NCBI GenBank assembly: GCA_030424865.1
Contig: JAUHVR010000001.1
Location: 544,800-608,799 of the forward strand
Reading direction: 5' to 3'
From: Alphaproteobacteria bacterium
GTDB lineage: Bacteria; Pseudomonadota; Alphaproteobacteria; Rhodobacterales; Rhodobacteraceae
Length of the DNA: 64,000 nt
This document shows, one piece after another, positions 16,039 to 24,898 of this stretch. The notes under the pieces are model-generated. The model searched no databases, was not told the origin of the DNA, and worked only from the letters and a program-made list of their open reading frames with translations. Every line of letters starts with the position of its first letter. Positions within the stretch are counted from its first letter, which is position 1. The translations under genes and the position numbers were made by a program.

Positions 16039-16962
16039 ATGCGCTTCAAGAAACTTGATCTGAACCTGCTTGTGGCGCTTGATCACCTCATCACGCTCAA
16101 ATCCGTGTCGGCTGCAGCCGACAAGATGTTCATGAGCCAATCGGCCATGTCCAACGCGCTGAAGCGGTTGCGCCAGTATTTTGACGACCCGCTTCTGGTT
16201 CAGGTCGGAAAGCGGATGGAGGTCACTCCCCGCGCCGAAGCGATGCATGAGGCGATCCGCGAAATCCTTGTGCGGATCGAGGCCACGATCGACACTAGTC
16301 CCGACTTTGACCCTTCGGTTTCGACGCGATCGTTCAACGTACTGGTCTCGGACTTCACGCTCAGGGTTCTGATCCCTCTGGTCCTGGCCGAGATGGACCG
16401 GCAATCCGCACGGGTGCGACTGAACCTGCTGAGCCAAAGCAACACGCCCTACATCATGCTCGAGCGTGGCGATGCGGACCTGTTGATTTCGCCAGATGTT
16501 TTCATTTCCAGCGAGCATCCTTCGGTGCAGTTGTTCGAGGATCATTTCGTCGCAATCGTCTGCGCCAAAGGTCCCCATGCCGATGGACCGATGGATCTTG
16601 ATCGCTATCGCAACAGCGCCCATGCCATCATGCTGCCTCCGAACTCAAGCGGAATGGCGGTACCCGTCGAGGAAAAGTTCCTCGAAGCAGCCGGGATTTC
16701 GCGCAGTATCAGCCTGACCTGTTTTTCCTTCTCGGCCTTGCCCCATCTTGTGATCGGGACCAACCGAATTGCCACGGTTCACAGCACGCTTGCGGAAAGC
16801 AGCCGGGCCGCCGGGGATCTGGTGACCTTTCCGCTGCCGTTCGAGTTGCCGCCATTCCGGCAGATGATGCAGTGGCATGCCTATCGCGACCAGGATCCGG
16901 GCATCGCATGGTTGCGCGGTGTTTTTCAGAAGGCGGCGCAGGGCATTAAACCTGTTTTGTGA
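16039..16962 (+). CDS. LysR family transcriptional regulator
   Basis: 307 residues from the ATG at 16039 (MRFKKLDLNLLVALDHLI), with GGAG upstream. The winged helix spans about 5-65 (SVSAAADKMFMSQSAMSNAL), and the periplasmic-binding-like effector domain follows. The opening resembles the NodD/LinR branch of the family. It sits between the dioxygenase operon (leftward) and the monooxygenase operon (rightward), and dyad sites flank it on both sides, so it is the probable activator of both in response to the pathway substrate. Confidence 0.9.
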   Translation: MRFKKLDLNLLVALDHLITLKSVSAAADKMFMSQSAMSNALKRLRQYFDDPLLVQVGKRMEVTPRAEAMHEAIREILVRIEATIDTSPDFDPSVSTRSFNVLVSDFTLRVLIPLVLAEMDRQSARVRLNLLSQSNTPYIMLERGDADLLISPDVFISSEHPSVQLFEDHFVAIVCAKGPHADGPMDLDRYRNSAHAIMLPPNSSGMAVPVEEKFLEAAGISRSISLTCFSFSALPHLVIGTNRIATVHSTLAESSRAAGDLVTFPLPFELPPFRQMMQWHAYRDQDPGIAWLRGVFQKAAQGIKPVL

Positions 16963-16973
16963 ATGCATTGCAT
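16963..16973. promoter_or_regulatory. Inverted repeat upstream of the monooxygenase operon
   Basis: ATGCA-T-TGCAT, a perfect 5-bp inverted repeat immediately after the LysR stop and 70 bases before the monooxygenase ATG. It reuses the TGCAT half-site seen at 16006-16018. Confidence 0.5.
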
Positions 16974-17042
16974 CTGACATTTCAATTTCAGTGATGAGCG
17001 AGCTTCGCGTAGGGTCTTCTTAAAGAGAGGAGAGACGCAGCT

Positions 17043-18170
17043 ATGAGCACATCATCCATTTTGGTGGTCGGGGGCGGCATAGGCGGGCTGACCGCGGCGA
17101 TCGCACTTTGCCGCAAGGGCTTTGATGTAGCGATCATCGAGCGCGACCCGACCTGGTCGGTCTACGGTGTCGGCATTATTCAGCAGATGAACGTCGTGCG
17201 CGCGATGAAGGACATCGGCGTGCTTGATGATTACCTTGCCAAATCGTCGGGATTTGACAAGACCACGTTGTTTGTCGGCCCGGGCGGTCACAAGGAAGCC
17301 GAGTTCGAAACCCCCCGGCTTGCCGGGCCGGACTACCCCTCCAATGCCGGAATTCGTCGCAAGGATCTGCAATCGGTTCTGGGGGATGCGGCAAAATCCG
17401 CGGGTGCAAGCATCCGGCTTGGTCTGACGATCCAGGACATGGTCGACGATGGCGCGGGCGTTGACGTGACCTTTTCGGATGGCTCCACGGGCCGTTATGA
17501 TGCCGTGCTTGGCGCTGACGGGATTTTTTCGCAGACCCGCGAAATGATCCTGCCGGACGCGCCAAAGCCCAGCTACACCGGTCAGTGGGTCTGGCGTTAC
17601 AACCTGCCACGACCCGCCGAACTCGACGGCATCCACATCTTTGCAGGTCCTTGCAATGCGGGCCTTGTGCCGATGACGGACGAGCTGATGTATATCTTTG
17701 TGGTCAATGAAATGCCCGAAGGCGAGATACTGCCCGTCGAGGGCGCGGCCAAGGCCATGCGCGACGCGACCAATGCCATGATGCCCGCCCCCCAGCTGAA
17801 ACCGTGGATCGAACAAATCACCGACGATGCTGGCGTCGTCGCCCGCCCCATGGAGGTGATCTTCCTGGAAGATCAGCCCTGGCACGTGGGCCGGATTGCG
17901 CTTTTGGGCGACGCCGTGCATGCCTCGACCCCGCATCTCGCACAGGGCGCGGGTATGGCCATCGAAGACGCTCTGGTGCTTGCCGAAGAGTTGAGCAAGG
18001 CCGATCCGGAAGAGGCCTTTGCCGCGTATCGCAACCGTCGGTTTGAACGCGTGGCGCATGTGGCCAAGAACTCGGTCAAGATTGGTGAGATGCAGATGGG
18101 CAAGATCCCACCCTTTGATGTTGGCGCCATGACGGGCGGCACGATCAAGATGATGTGCGGGCCGATCTGA
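17043..18170 (+). CDS. FAD-dependent aromatic monooxygenase
   Basis: 375 residues of the p-hydroxybenzoate hydroxylase class. The N-terminal FAD-binding motif is VVGGGIGGLTAAIAL, the middle DG block is DAVLGADGIFSQTR, and the C-terminal flavin motif is LLGDAVHASTPHLAQGAG. The class A flavoprotein hydroxylates or decarboxylates an activated ring with NAD(P)H and oxygen. It heads a four-gene plus-strand operon (monooxygenase, GST, cyclase, MBL) with overlaps or gaps of a few bases. It could create the diol opened by the VOC enzyme at 15008. Confidence 0.88.
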   Translation: MSTSSILVVGGGIGGLTAAIALCRKGFDVAIIERDPTWSVYGVGIIQQMNVVRAMKDIGVLDDYLAKSSGFDKTTLFVGPGGHKEAEFETPRLAGPDYPSNAGIRRKDLQSVLGDAAKSAGASIRLGLTIQDMVDDGAGVDVTFSDGSTGRYDAVLGADGIFSQTREMILPDAPKPSYTGQWVWRYNLPRPAELDGIHIFAGPCNAGLVPMTDELMYIFVVNEMPEGEILPVEGAAKAMRDATNAMMPAPQLKPWIEQITDDAGVVARPMEVIFLEDQPWHVGRIALLGDAVHASTPHLAQGAGMAIEDALVLAEELSKADPEEAFAAYRNRRFERVAHVAKNSVKIGEMQMGKIPPFDVGAMTGGTIKMMCGPI

Positions 18171-18838
18171 TGGCAGAGTTTACACTTTTTGCTGCCCCGG
18201 GTGCCTGTTCGCGCGTCCCGTTGATCACGCTGCACCAGGCCAATGCCGACTTCCAGGTCAAACTCGTGCGGTTCCTCAAAGGCGAACACAAACAGCCTGC
18301 CTATCTGGTGCAGAACCCCAAGGGCAAGGTGCCCTGCCTGTTGACGTCTGACGGGCCGCTGACTGAAAACGTGGCCATCGCGCGCTATCTTGCGGCGCGG
18401 TTCGACGGGCTGTTGCCCAAGACAACGACCCTGATCGATGACGCCCGCATCACGGCGGATCTGGCCTTTTGTTCGGCCACCCTGCACCCATTGGTCAGCC
18501 GCATGCGGGTGCCGATGTTCATGGCAGACGGCAAAGAGGCCATCGCCTCGGTCAAGGAAAAGGCCATCGACGCCATGCACCCCATGGCAACCGTGGTCGA
18601 GGCTTCGCTCGGCGATAAAAAGTGGTGGTACGGCGACACGTGGTCGATCATGGACGCCTACATCTATTGGGTCTGGTACCGCATCACAGGCGGAGGCTTT
18701 CCGACGGAGGCCTACCCAAACTGGGCGGCTCATTCGGCGCGCATGGCCACCCGGCCAGCGGTTCAGCGTGCGCTTGACCAAGAACACGAGATGCAAGCCC
18801 GGCTCGAAGCCGAGGGCCTTGCGCCCAGGATGGGATAA
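18170..18838 (+). CDS. Glutathione S-transferase family protein
   Basis: 222 residues from the ATG at 18170, which overlaps the monooxygenase stop (TGATG). The N-terminal thioredoxin-like domain includes GACSRVPLITLHQA and the glutathione-binding NPKGKVPCLLT and LTENVAIARYLA. The helical C-terminal domain carries WSIMDAYIYWVWYR. In ring-cleavage pathways such proteins serve as glutathione-dependent isomerases (maleylpyruvate or maleylacetoacetate type), which would fit here, but the sequence alone does not fix the reaction. Confidence 0.85.
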   Translation: MAEFTLFAAPGACSRVPLITLHQANADFQVKLVRFLKGEHKQPAYLVQNPKGKVPCLLTSDGPLTENVAIARYLAARFDGLLPKTTTLIDDARITADLAFCSATLHPLVSRMRVPMFMADGKEAIASVKEKAIDAMHPMATVVEASLGDKKWWYGDTWSIMDAYIYWVWYRITGGGFPTEAYPNWAAHSARMATRPAVQRALDQEHEMQARLEAEGLAPRMG

Positions 18839-18841
18839 CCC

Positions 18842-19618
18842 ATGACGCGTCACATCATCGACCTGTCGGTCACGTTGGAAGACCAACTGCCCGTGGACCC
18901 GCCCGGGCTTGGCCCCAACATCACCTATTCTGATCACGCCGAGGGGGCCGCAGATTTCGAACGCATCTTCGGGATGCCCGCCGACAAACTTCCCGGTGGT
19001 CACGGAGCGGCGGTCGAGCGACTTGACCTGACAACCCACAACGGCACCCATATGGATGCCCCTTGGCACTATCACCCGACGATGAACGGCGGCGAACGCG
19101 CGATCACCATCGACGAGATCCCACTGGACTGGTGCATGGGGCCGGGGGTGAAACTCGACTTTCGCCAAAAGCCCGACGGCCATGTGGTCACGGCCGCTGA
19201 AGTCGAAGCAGAGCTCGATCGCATTGGCCATACCCTTCGGCCCGGCGATATCGTGCTGGTGAACACGAGCGCAGGTGCGCGCTATGGCCAGCCCGACTAT
19301 CTGGGCAAGGGCTGCGGCATGGGTCGCGAGGCCACGCTCTGGCTTGCTGAGCGCGGCATGCGTCTGTGTGGTACAGATGCCTGGTCCTGGGACGCGCCCC
19401 TGATGAGCCAGATGGCCCGCATCAAGGAAACCGGCGACCATGCGTTGTTCTGGGAAGGTCACAAGGCCGGGGCCGATTGCGTCTATTGCCATATGGAAAA
19501 GCTGGCCAACCTGGACCAGCTGCCCGGGACAGGGTTCGATGTCATGGCGTTTCCGGTCAAAGTCGCACGCGGTTCTGCGGGCTGGTGCCGCCCCGTCGCG
19601 ATCATGGGTGACGCATGA
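18842..19618 (+). CDS. Cyclase-family metal-dependent hydrolase (kynurenine formamidase-like)
   Basis: 258 residues. The metal-binding signature HNGTHMDAPWHYHP (HxGTHxDxPxH) is complete, and LRPGDIVLVNTSAG and GTDAWSWD follow in family order. Relatives include bacterial kynurenine formamidase and isatin hydrolase, which open amides or lactam rings. Three bases separate it from the GST stop, and its own stop overlaps the next start (ATGA). A hydrolytic ring-opening or deformylation step is likely. Confidence 0.87.
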   Translation: MTRHIIDLSVTLEDQLPVDPPGLGPNITYSDHAEGAADFERIFGMPADKLPGGHGAAVERLDLTTHNGTHMDAPWHYHPTMNGGERAITIDEIPLDWCMGPGVKLDFRQKPDGHVVTAAEVEAELDRIGHTLRPGDIVLVNTSAGARYGQPDYLGKGCGMGREATLWLAERGMRLCGTDAWSWDAPLMSQMARIKETGDHALFWEGHKAGADCVYCHMEKLANLDQLPGTGFDVMAFPVKVARGSAGWCRPVAIMGDA

Positions 19619-20508
19619 AGGCGGGTCAGGTCATTACACTCGGCACCGGGGGCGGCCCCATGCCGAACCCCGAACGCTGGCAGCCGGCCCATGTGTTGAT
19701 GGTGGGCTCCGCGCCCGTATTGATCGACTGCGGCGAGGGGGCCATGGGTCAGCTCAGGCGCGCCGGGATCGAGTTTCGCGATCTGCATCACATCGTTCTG
19801 ACCCACCATCATTTCGATCATATCGGCAGCCTTTTTGCGTGCCTGGGCCTCAACATGATGGTGCAGCGGCGGACACCGCTGACAATCTACGGTCCTGCGG
19901 GCACTGGTGATCTTGTCGACCGGTTGTGCAAGGCCTGCGACGGCCCAAATTCAATCGGCTTTGGCGTCCCGGGCCAAACGCTTCCGCACCCGCGCGATTT
20001 CACCCGTGTGGTCGAGCTTGCGCCCGGTGCATCACTCCAGATTGAAGGAGCCACGCTCACCACCTGTGAGAACACGCACTACCGCGCGGAAGAGGCTTTT
20101 GGCACGCCGGGGCCTGTTTCGCTTTCCCTGCGCTTTGACCTGGAAGACCGCAGCGTTGTCTTCACCGGCGACACGGGTCCCTGCGCCGCCCTGGAAACGC
20201 TGGCCCGGGACGCAGACCTGATGGTGAGCGAGCTGATGGATCTCGAGATGACCATGCGCCGCGTGCGTGCGATGAACCCCGATATGCCCGAAGAGCGGAT
20301 CGCCAAGATCCACAATCATCTGAGCCAGCATCATGTCGAGGTGGATTACGTGGCCAAAATGGCCGAAAGGGCAGGCGTCAAAACGGTTGTCGCCGTTCAC
20401 TTCCCGCCCGGTATGGCCACGTCGGACACCGCCGCATCCTATGTCGATCACACCCGCAAGATCTTTGCAGGCACATTCAGGATCGGCCAGGACCTGGGCG
20501 TCTACTGA
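19615..20508 (+). CDS. MBL-fold metal-dependent hydrolase (RNase Z-like fold)
   Basis: 297 residues. The metallo-beta-lactamase signature is LTHHHFDHIGS, with further ligands in TGDTGP and near the C-terminal AVHFPPG. The N-terminal LGTGGGPMPN resembles the start of RNase Z-like and arylsulfatase-like members. Being the last gene of a catabolic operon, it more likely hydrolyses a metabolite (lactone or ester) than RNA. The ATG overlaps the cyclase stop. Confidence 0.83.
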   Translation: MKAGQVITLGTGGGPMPNPERWQPAHVLMVGSAPVLIDCGEGAMGQLRRAGIEFRDLHHIVLTHHHFDHIGSLFACLGLNMMVQRRTPLTIYGPAGTGDLVDRLCKACDGPNSIGFGVPGQTLPHPRDFTRVVELAPGASLQIEGATLTTCENTHYRAEEAFGTPGPVSLSLRFDLEDRSVVFTGDTGPCAALETLARDADLMVSELMDLEMTMRRVRAMNPDMPEERIAKIHNHLSQHHVEVDYVAKMAERAGVKTVVAVHFPPGMATSDTAASYVDHTRKIFAGTFRIGQDLGVY

Positions 20509-20511
20509 CAC

Positions 20512-20542
20512 AAAAAAGCGCTCGCCTAAAAGGGGCGAGCGC
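20512..20542 (-). terminator. Rho-independent terminator of the minus-strand secreted-protein gene
   Basis: Read on the minus strand: GCGCTCGCC, a 7-base loop, GGCGAGCGC, then TTTTTTG. Perfect 9-bp stem and a run of six T. It lies 18 bases after the stop at 20561 and may also slow transcription from the left. Confidence 0.85.
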
Positions 20543-20560
20543 CAGTTCAAGAGAGTGATC

Positions 20561-21076
20561 TTAGTTCTGGGTGATCACGACCTTCAGAACGTCTTCACGG
20601 GCAAGCGTGATGTTGCCAGAGCCGTCAGCCTGACCGGTCGAATAGCTGTGCAGCATGAATTCGCCGCCACCCATCGCGATGTCCCAGACGCCGCTGACGA
20701 TACAGTCAGCACAGCTTTCGTCCTTGGCGAAAAAGCGGATCGTGGTCGACGGCACAAAGATATCCTGGCTGCCGGTTTCGCCGCCTTCGAACATCACGCC
20801 CGGAGGGCCGGCAGTCCCGTACACCAGACCGGCCACGGCTTCCGGCATGGTGCCGTTCATCGGGCGGGGGTCACCATCGGTGGCCACCAACTTGAAGGCC
20901 TCGGACATTTCCGATCCATCAAACAGCGTGTCTTGCGCGGCAGCTGCGTCGAGGATCACAAGCGGCGCAATCCAGTCACCCTCTGCCATCATGCTGGTCA
21001 CGGTAAAGTTGAAATCATTCGCAGCGGCTGCGGTGCCAAGACCGGCTACTGCAGCGGCAAGTGCAATCGTCTTCAT
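20561..21076 (-). CDS. Small secreted protein of unknown function
   Basis: 171 residues from the ATG at 21076, preceded by a strong GGAGGA. The N-terminus is a clear signal peptide (TIALAAAVAGLGTAAAA). The mature part begins FNFTVTSMMAEGDW and contains a CADC pair near the middle (ESCADCIVSG). The mix of APLVILDAA, a gap of acidic residues and GGGEFMLHSY loosely recalls spondin_N-domain proteins of bacteria, but I would not assign it. It is monocistronic, with its own terminator, and is divergent from the TRAP binding-protein gene across an AT-rich gap. Confidence 0.7.
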   Translation of the reverse strand: MKTIALAAAVAGLGTAAAANDFNFTVTSMMAEGDWIAPLVILDAAAAQDTLFDGSEMSEAFKLVATDGDPRPMNGTMPEAVAGLVYGTAGPPGVMFEGGETGSQDIFVPSTTIRFFAKDESCADCIVSGVWDIAMGGGEFMLHSYSTGQADGSGNITLAREDVLKVVITQN

Positions 21077-21304
21077 GAGTATCCTCCTTCGGTTCACAAG
21101 GTGTCCGACTCCCCCGTCGATGCACCTTCTGATGTCTAAGTAGGGTCATGATCTGCATTTATAAAACGAAATCTACAAATACAATGTATCTATTTTTGTG
21201 ATTCATATAAATTTCCAAAATCGATACATCAGATTTATACAATTCACTGTATTTATGGGTCGCGAGGTCTACAATAAAGCAGAGTTTGAAAATGGGAGGA
21301 GTCC
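21077..21304. promoter_or_regulatory. AT-rich divergent promoter region with operator-like site
   Basis: 228 bases between two divergent starts, strikingly AT-rich from about 21150 to 21290. TGCATTTATAAAA occurs at 21154-21166 and is identical to 29160-29172. Looser variants appear at about 21203 (TTCATATAAATTT) and 21248 (TGTATTTATGGGT). GGGAGGAG just before 21305 is the ribosome site of the TRAP gene. Confidence 0.55.
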
Positions 21305-22309
21305 ATGAGAAATACCCTTGCTGCCCTCACCCTCGCAGCGACCACAGCTATTGTTCCGGCCGCTCATGCCGAGGACCTTGTTTTTGGCACTGGTAACGTG
21401 GTGCTGCACCCGATCAACCAGTTGGTCATGATCCCGTGGTCCGAGAAGGTGAACGCCAGCGCTAACGGTGCGCTCGAGATCAAGCCGCGACACGGGCAAA
21501 TGCTGGTCAATTCCTCGAACTACGTCGAGCGCGTCGAGGATGGCGTGATTCAAATCGCCTGGGGCATGCTGGTGTTCAATCCCGGCCGCTTTCCCAAATC
21601 GCTGGTCTCGACCGTACCCTTTATCGAAGGAGATGCAGCCGCGGGTGCAGTCGCCTTTTGTTCGCTCTACGAGCAGGGGTTCTTCGACGAAGAATTTGAG
21701 GGCCTGAAGCCCTTGTTTTTCCTTGCCTTCCCGCAGTCGTCCGCCCACGTGAACGGGGGGCCGTTGAACTCGCTGGAAGACCTGGACGGCAAGAAGATCA
21801 TGGTCGGCAGCCCGACAGCCGCCGAAATCGTCAGTGCCTATGGCGGCACGCCGCTTTCAACCAAGCTGCCCGACCACTACCAGTCGCTTCAGCGTGGAAC
21901 GGCCGATGGCAACTTCATGACCTTCACGGCCTTCCCTGCTTTCAACCTGTTCGAGGTGACAAGCCATCACCTGAAGGTTCCGCTTGGCGGGGCCACGGGC
22001 ATGGTCTTCATGGACCAAGAGCGTTACGACGCTTTGTCGGACGACGCCAAGGCCGTTCTCGATGCCAATTCCGGCTGCGAGACGACCCGCGAAATGGGCG
22101 AGGTTGTGGTTCAGTGGGAGGCCGATGGCGAAGCATTTGTCGCTGAGCAGGGCCATACGATCACGACGATCTCGGACGAGGACTTTGCCAAGATCCGCGC
22201 AGATCTGGCCCCGCGCGTTTTCCAGGCCTTTGCTGATCGTGTGGAAGGCGGGAAAGAGCTGCTGGACGCCTATGCCGCAGCAATGGAAGCGGCCTCTGCC
22301 AGCAACTGA
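21305..22309 (+). CDS. TRAP transporter substrate-binding protein (DctP family)
   Basis: 334 residues with a signal peptide ending PAAHA. The body follows the DctP pattern: HPINQLVMIPWSEKVNA near the N-terminus, GVIQIAWGML, LEDLDGKKIMVGSP and the GTADGNFMTF region. It captures an organic acid in the periplasm and delivers it to the fused permease encoded convergently at 22609-24570. A strong terminator follows the stop. Confidence 0.9.
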   Translation: MRNTLAALTLAATTAIVPAAHAEDLVFGTGNVVLHPINQLVMIPWSEKVNASANGALEIKPRHGQMLVNSSNYVERVEDGVIQIAWGMLVFNPGRFPKSLVSTVPFIEGDAAAGAVAFCSLYEQGFFDEEFEGLKPLFFLAFPQSSAHVNGGPLNSLEDLDGKKIMVGSPTAAEIVSAYGGTPLSTKLPDHYQSLQRGTADGNFMTFTAFPAFNLFEVTSHHLKVPLGGATGMVFMDQERYDALSDDAKAVLDANSGCETTREMGEVVVQWEADGEAFVAEQGHTITTISDEDFAKIRADLAPRVFQAFADRVEGGKELLDAYAAAMEAASASN

Positions 22310-22331
22310 CACAGCCATGGACATTACGAAA

Positions 22332-22363
22332 GCCGGGCGGTCTGACGACCGCCCGGCTTTTTT
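22332..22363 (+). terminator. Rho-independent terminator of the TRAP binding-protein gene
   Basis: GCCGGGCGGTC, loop TGAC, GACCGCCCGGC, then TTTTTT: a perfect 11-bp stem 22 bases after the stop. Confidence 0.93.
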
Positions 22364-22472
22364 GTATGCAGGTTCCAGAGGAATGCGTCCCCCGACATGC
22401 TCTTTGGTCGGTCTTTGCCCCGCCAAGGACCTGCGCCTGGTGCAGCCCGTCTGATGCCTTTGTAAAGGGGTG

Positions 22473-22498
22473 GACAGCCAGTGGATCCACTGGCTGTC
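22473..22498. repeat. Perfect 26-bp palindrome between convergent TRAP genes
   Basis: GACAGCCAGTGGA followed by its exact reverse complement, with no loop. It lies between the terminator of the binding-protein gene and the stop of the permease gene. No T-run follows on either strand. It could act as a transcript end for the minus-strand permease mRNA, or bind a dimeric protein. The remaining bases of 22364-22608 hold nothing else I can support. Confidence 0.6.
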
Positions 22499-22608
22499 AG
22501 GGGGGCGGCCAACAGGCCGTTGGGCTTGCGTCACACAGGTTATGGGTCACATCGCGTCGGCCCTGCAGGGCGCGGCCTGTCCCGCAGGCCTCCGTCGATG
22601 CGCACCAC

Positions 22609-24570
22609 CTAGGGCGTCATCGTGGACGGCAGCCAAAGCGCCAGCGCCGGGAACGCGACGAGAAGCACGATCTTGAGCATATCGGCAAACACAAAGGGCA
22701 GAACCCCTTTCATCACGGTGCCAAGGTTCACGGTCCGGTCGATATTCTTGAGAATAAAGAGGTTCAGACCAAAGGGGGGTGTGATCATCCCGATCTCGAC
22801 CACCACCAGCATCAGGATGCCCCAAAACAGCATGTCATAGCCCAGTCCCAGGACGATGGGGGTCACGATCGGAACGGTGATCACCATGACGCCAAAGCTG
22901 TCCATCACCGAGCCAAGCGCGAGGTAAATCAGGATCAGCACGATCAGGATCGTAATCGGTTCGGCATCGATCGAGGCAATCCAAGCCGCAACGATATCGG
23001 GCGCGCCGCCCAGATTGATGAAGAACGCAAACATCAGCCCACCGAAGATCAGTGCATAGATCATCGCGACCGTGCTTGTGGTCTGAGAAAAGACTTCAAG
23101 GATCGAGGCCCGGTTCAGCCGCCCACGGCCAAAGGCCAGAAGGAACGAACAGGCGGCGCCCACGGCCGCACTTTCGGTGACGTTGAAAATCCCGGAATAC
23201 AGCCCGCCAATCACGACAGTGAAAAGCCCGATCACCGGCCCGGCCCCAAGAAACGCCGCCTTGGTTTCTTCGGCTGTCGGGGTCTCGGCGGCCGGTGCTG
23301 CGTCGGGGTTCATGCGGACAACGCAGAAGACAACCGCAAAATACATCACGATTGCCAGGATCGCAGGGATCATCGCAGCGATGAACAACTGCCCGATCGA
23401 GGCTTCGGTCAGAAGGGCGAACAGGATGATCACGCCCGATGGCGGCACCAGTGCGCCAAGCGTGCCTCCGGCGGCGACAGTTGCAGTTGACAGGGCCGGC
23501 GCATAACCCAGACGCTTCATCTCGGGCAGGGCCATCTGTCCGAACGTGGCCGAGGTCACGATCGAGTTTCCCGACACCGCGCCAAACCCGGCACAGGCCG
23601 CGATCGTCGTATAGGCCAGGCCTCCGCGGAAGCGGCCAAAAATCACGTGCCCCAACCGGAACAGATCATTTGATACGCCCGCGACGACGGCAAAGGCCCC
23701 CATGATCAGGAAAAGGGGCAGCGTTGCGACCTGATCATTGCGCAGGAAAGACGCGCTGTCGCTGGCAAAGGTATTGACCGACGCGACCGGAGAGATGATC
23801 GCAAAGCACCCCACAACCCCAATCAACGCGGTCACTGTGGCCAGGGGGATCTGGATGAACACGCCAAGCCACAAAAGCGCAAAGCCAATCAGCACCGCCG
23901 TGCCGGGGCTGGTGAACATGCTGGTGGCCACGGCATCCATATCCGTGGCCATCAAGAAGCCGACCCAGCCCGACAAGCCGAAGAAGGCCGCAATGAAGAC
24001 CCAGATCACCGGATGGGTCCGTCCGGCCTCTGAGACGCGCAGCGCTCGGCCCACATCGGCAAGGATGTTGGTGGCCTGCACGAGGCACGCGAGGAAAAAC
24101 GCAAGGGCGATGACATAGTAGACGGGCGCCAACGGCCAAACCAAAAGGGCCGTGGCATCTCCGTTTTCGGCATACCGATTGGCGGTGTTGAATATGCTCC
24201 ACGCCAGCATGGCAAAAAAGACAAGCAAAGCGAAAGACCCCAGTACCGTGAGCCAGGCGGTCAGTCTTGGTCCGGTCAAAGACGAAAACAGGTCAATTTT
24301 CAGGTGCACACGATAGGCTGCCCCGGCGGGCATTGTCGCGGCCACGGCCATCGCAAAGACAAGCGACATGATTTCGTTCAGCGCGTAGACCGAGGTGCCA
24401 AACAGCCAACGGCCAAGGATGTCGACAACGACGACGATCGCACCGATCAGGATGCCGGTGATCGCCACCATGGCCACGGCACCGGAAAGCGTGCGCGCCC
24501 AGCTTTCGAGCGGAGTAAGAATTGGTGCTGAAAGCTCCAGCCCGCCCGAATTCTGTGCTGTATTTTCCAT
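22609..24570 (-). CDS. TRAP transporter fused small/large permease (DctQM)
   Basis: 653 residues. The first ~190 residues form the small DctQ-like unit (four membrane helices, with VYALNEIMSLVFAMAVAATMP); the rest is the large DctM unit with about 12 helices and family motifs NSIVTSATFG, LGYAPALSTATVAAGG and GALVPPSGVIIL. The fusion joins the two membrane proteins that normally are separate. It imports an organic acid using the sodium gradient together with the binding protein encoded convergently, 300 bases away. Having the binding protein on the opposite strand is less usual than one operon. Confidence 0.9.
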   Translation of the reverse strand: MENTAQNSGGLELSAPILTPLESWARTLSGAVAMVAITGILIGAIVVVVDILGRWLFGTSVYALNEIMSLVFAMAVAATMPAGAAYRVHLKIDLFSSLTGPRLTAWLTVLGSFALLVFFAMLAWSIFNTANRYAENGDATALLVWPLAPVYYVIALAFFLACLVQATNILADVGRALRVSEAGRTHPVIWVFIAAFFGLSGWVGFLMATDMDAVATSMFTSPGTAVLIGFALLWLGVFIQIPLATVTALIGVVGCFAIISPVASVNTFASDSASFLRNDQVATLPLFLIMGAFAVVAGVSNDLFRLGHVIFGRFRGGLAYTTIAACAGFGAVSGNSIVTSATFGQMALPEMKRLGYAPALSTATVAAGGTLGALVPPSGVIILFALLTEASIGQLFIAAMIPAILAIVMYFAVVFCVVRMNPDAAPAAETPTAEETKAAFLGAGPVIGLFTVVIGGLYSGIFNVTESAAVGAACSFLLAFGRGRLNRASILEVFSQTTSTVAMIYALIFGGLMFAFFINLGGAPDIVAAWIASIDAEPITILIVLILIYLALGSVMDSFGVMVITVPIVTPIVLGLGYDMLFWGILMLVVVEIGMITPPFGLNLFILKNIDRTVNLGTVMKGVLPFVFADMLKIVLLVAFPALALWLPSTMTP

Positions 24571-24898
24571 CTGTCTGACCTCCCTATGCGCTCTGTTCGA
24601 GAGGTCGTTCCAAGAGCAAGCTCAAAGAGACCCCATTGAAGGACGCAAAACCGTTCAGAGCGCCTTCCTCATGTACGGTTATCCGAAACATATGTATTCA
24701 TAAAATGAAAATTTTGGATCACAATCATCGAAATGGTGAATGTTGTTTGGCGAGGTCGGCTGAGCAAAGCCCGCGTGCGGACCTCACGCTGTTGTATGTC
24801 TTCTCGATGATTGATTGATCCTGTGAATGGTCTATCGGCAGCGGTCCGCGCTTTTGCCGCGCATGGTCCGTCAGGCCATTCACCAATGGGCGCTGACC
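24571..24898. promoter_or_regulatory. Promoter region of the TRAP permease with T-N11-A site
   Basis: 328 bases without a supported gene. TTCAT-AAA-ATGAA at 24697-24709 is a perfect inverted repeat with the T-N11-A form, within an AT-rich patch 127 bases upstream of the permease ATG. TGTATTCATAAAA at 24693-24705 differs from the 21154 and 29160 sites at only two positions. The section from 24720 to 24898 follows the FAA hydrolase stop and shows nothing clear. Confidence 0.5.

Noticed and set aside
17873..19492. Minus-strand open frame of about 540 codons
   Set aside because: Antisense to the monooxygenase, GST and cyclase genes, which have intact catalytic motifs.
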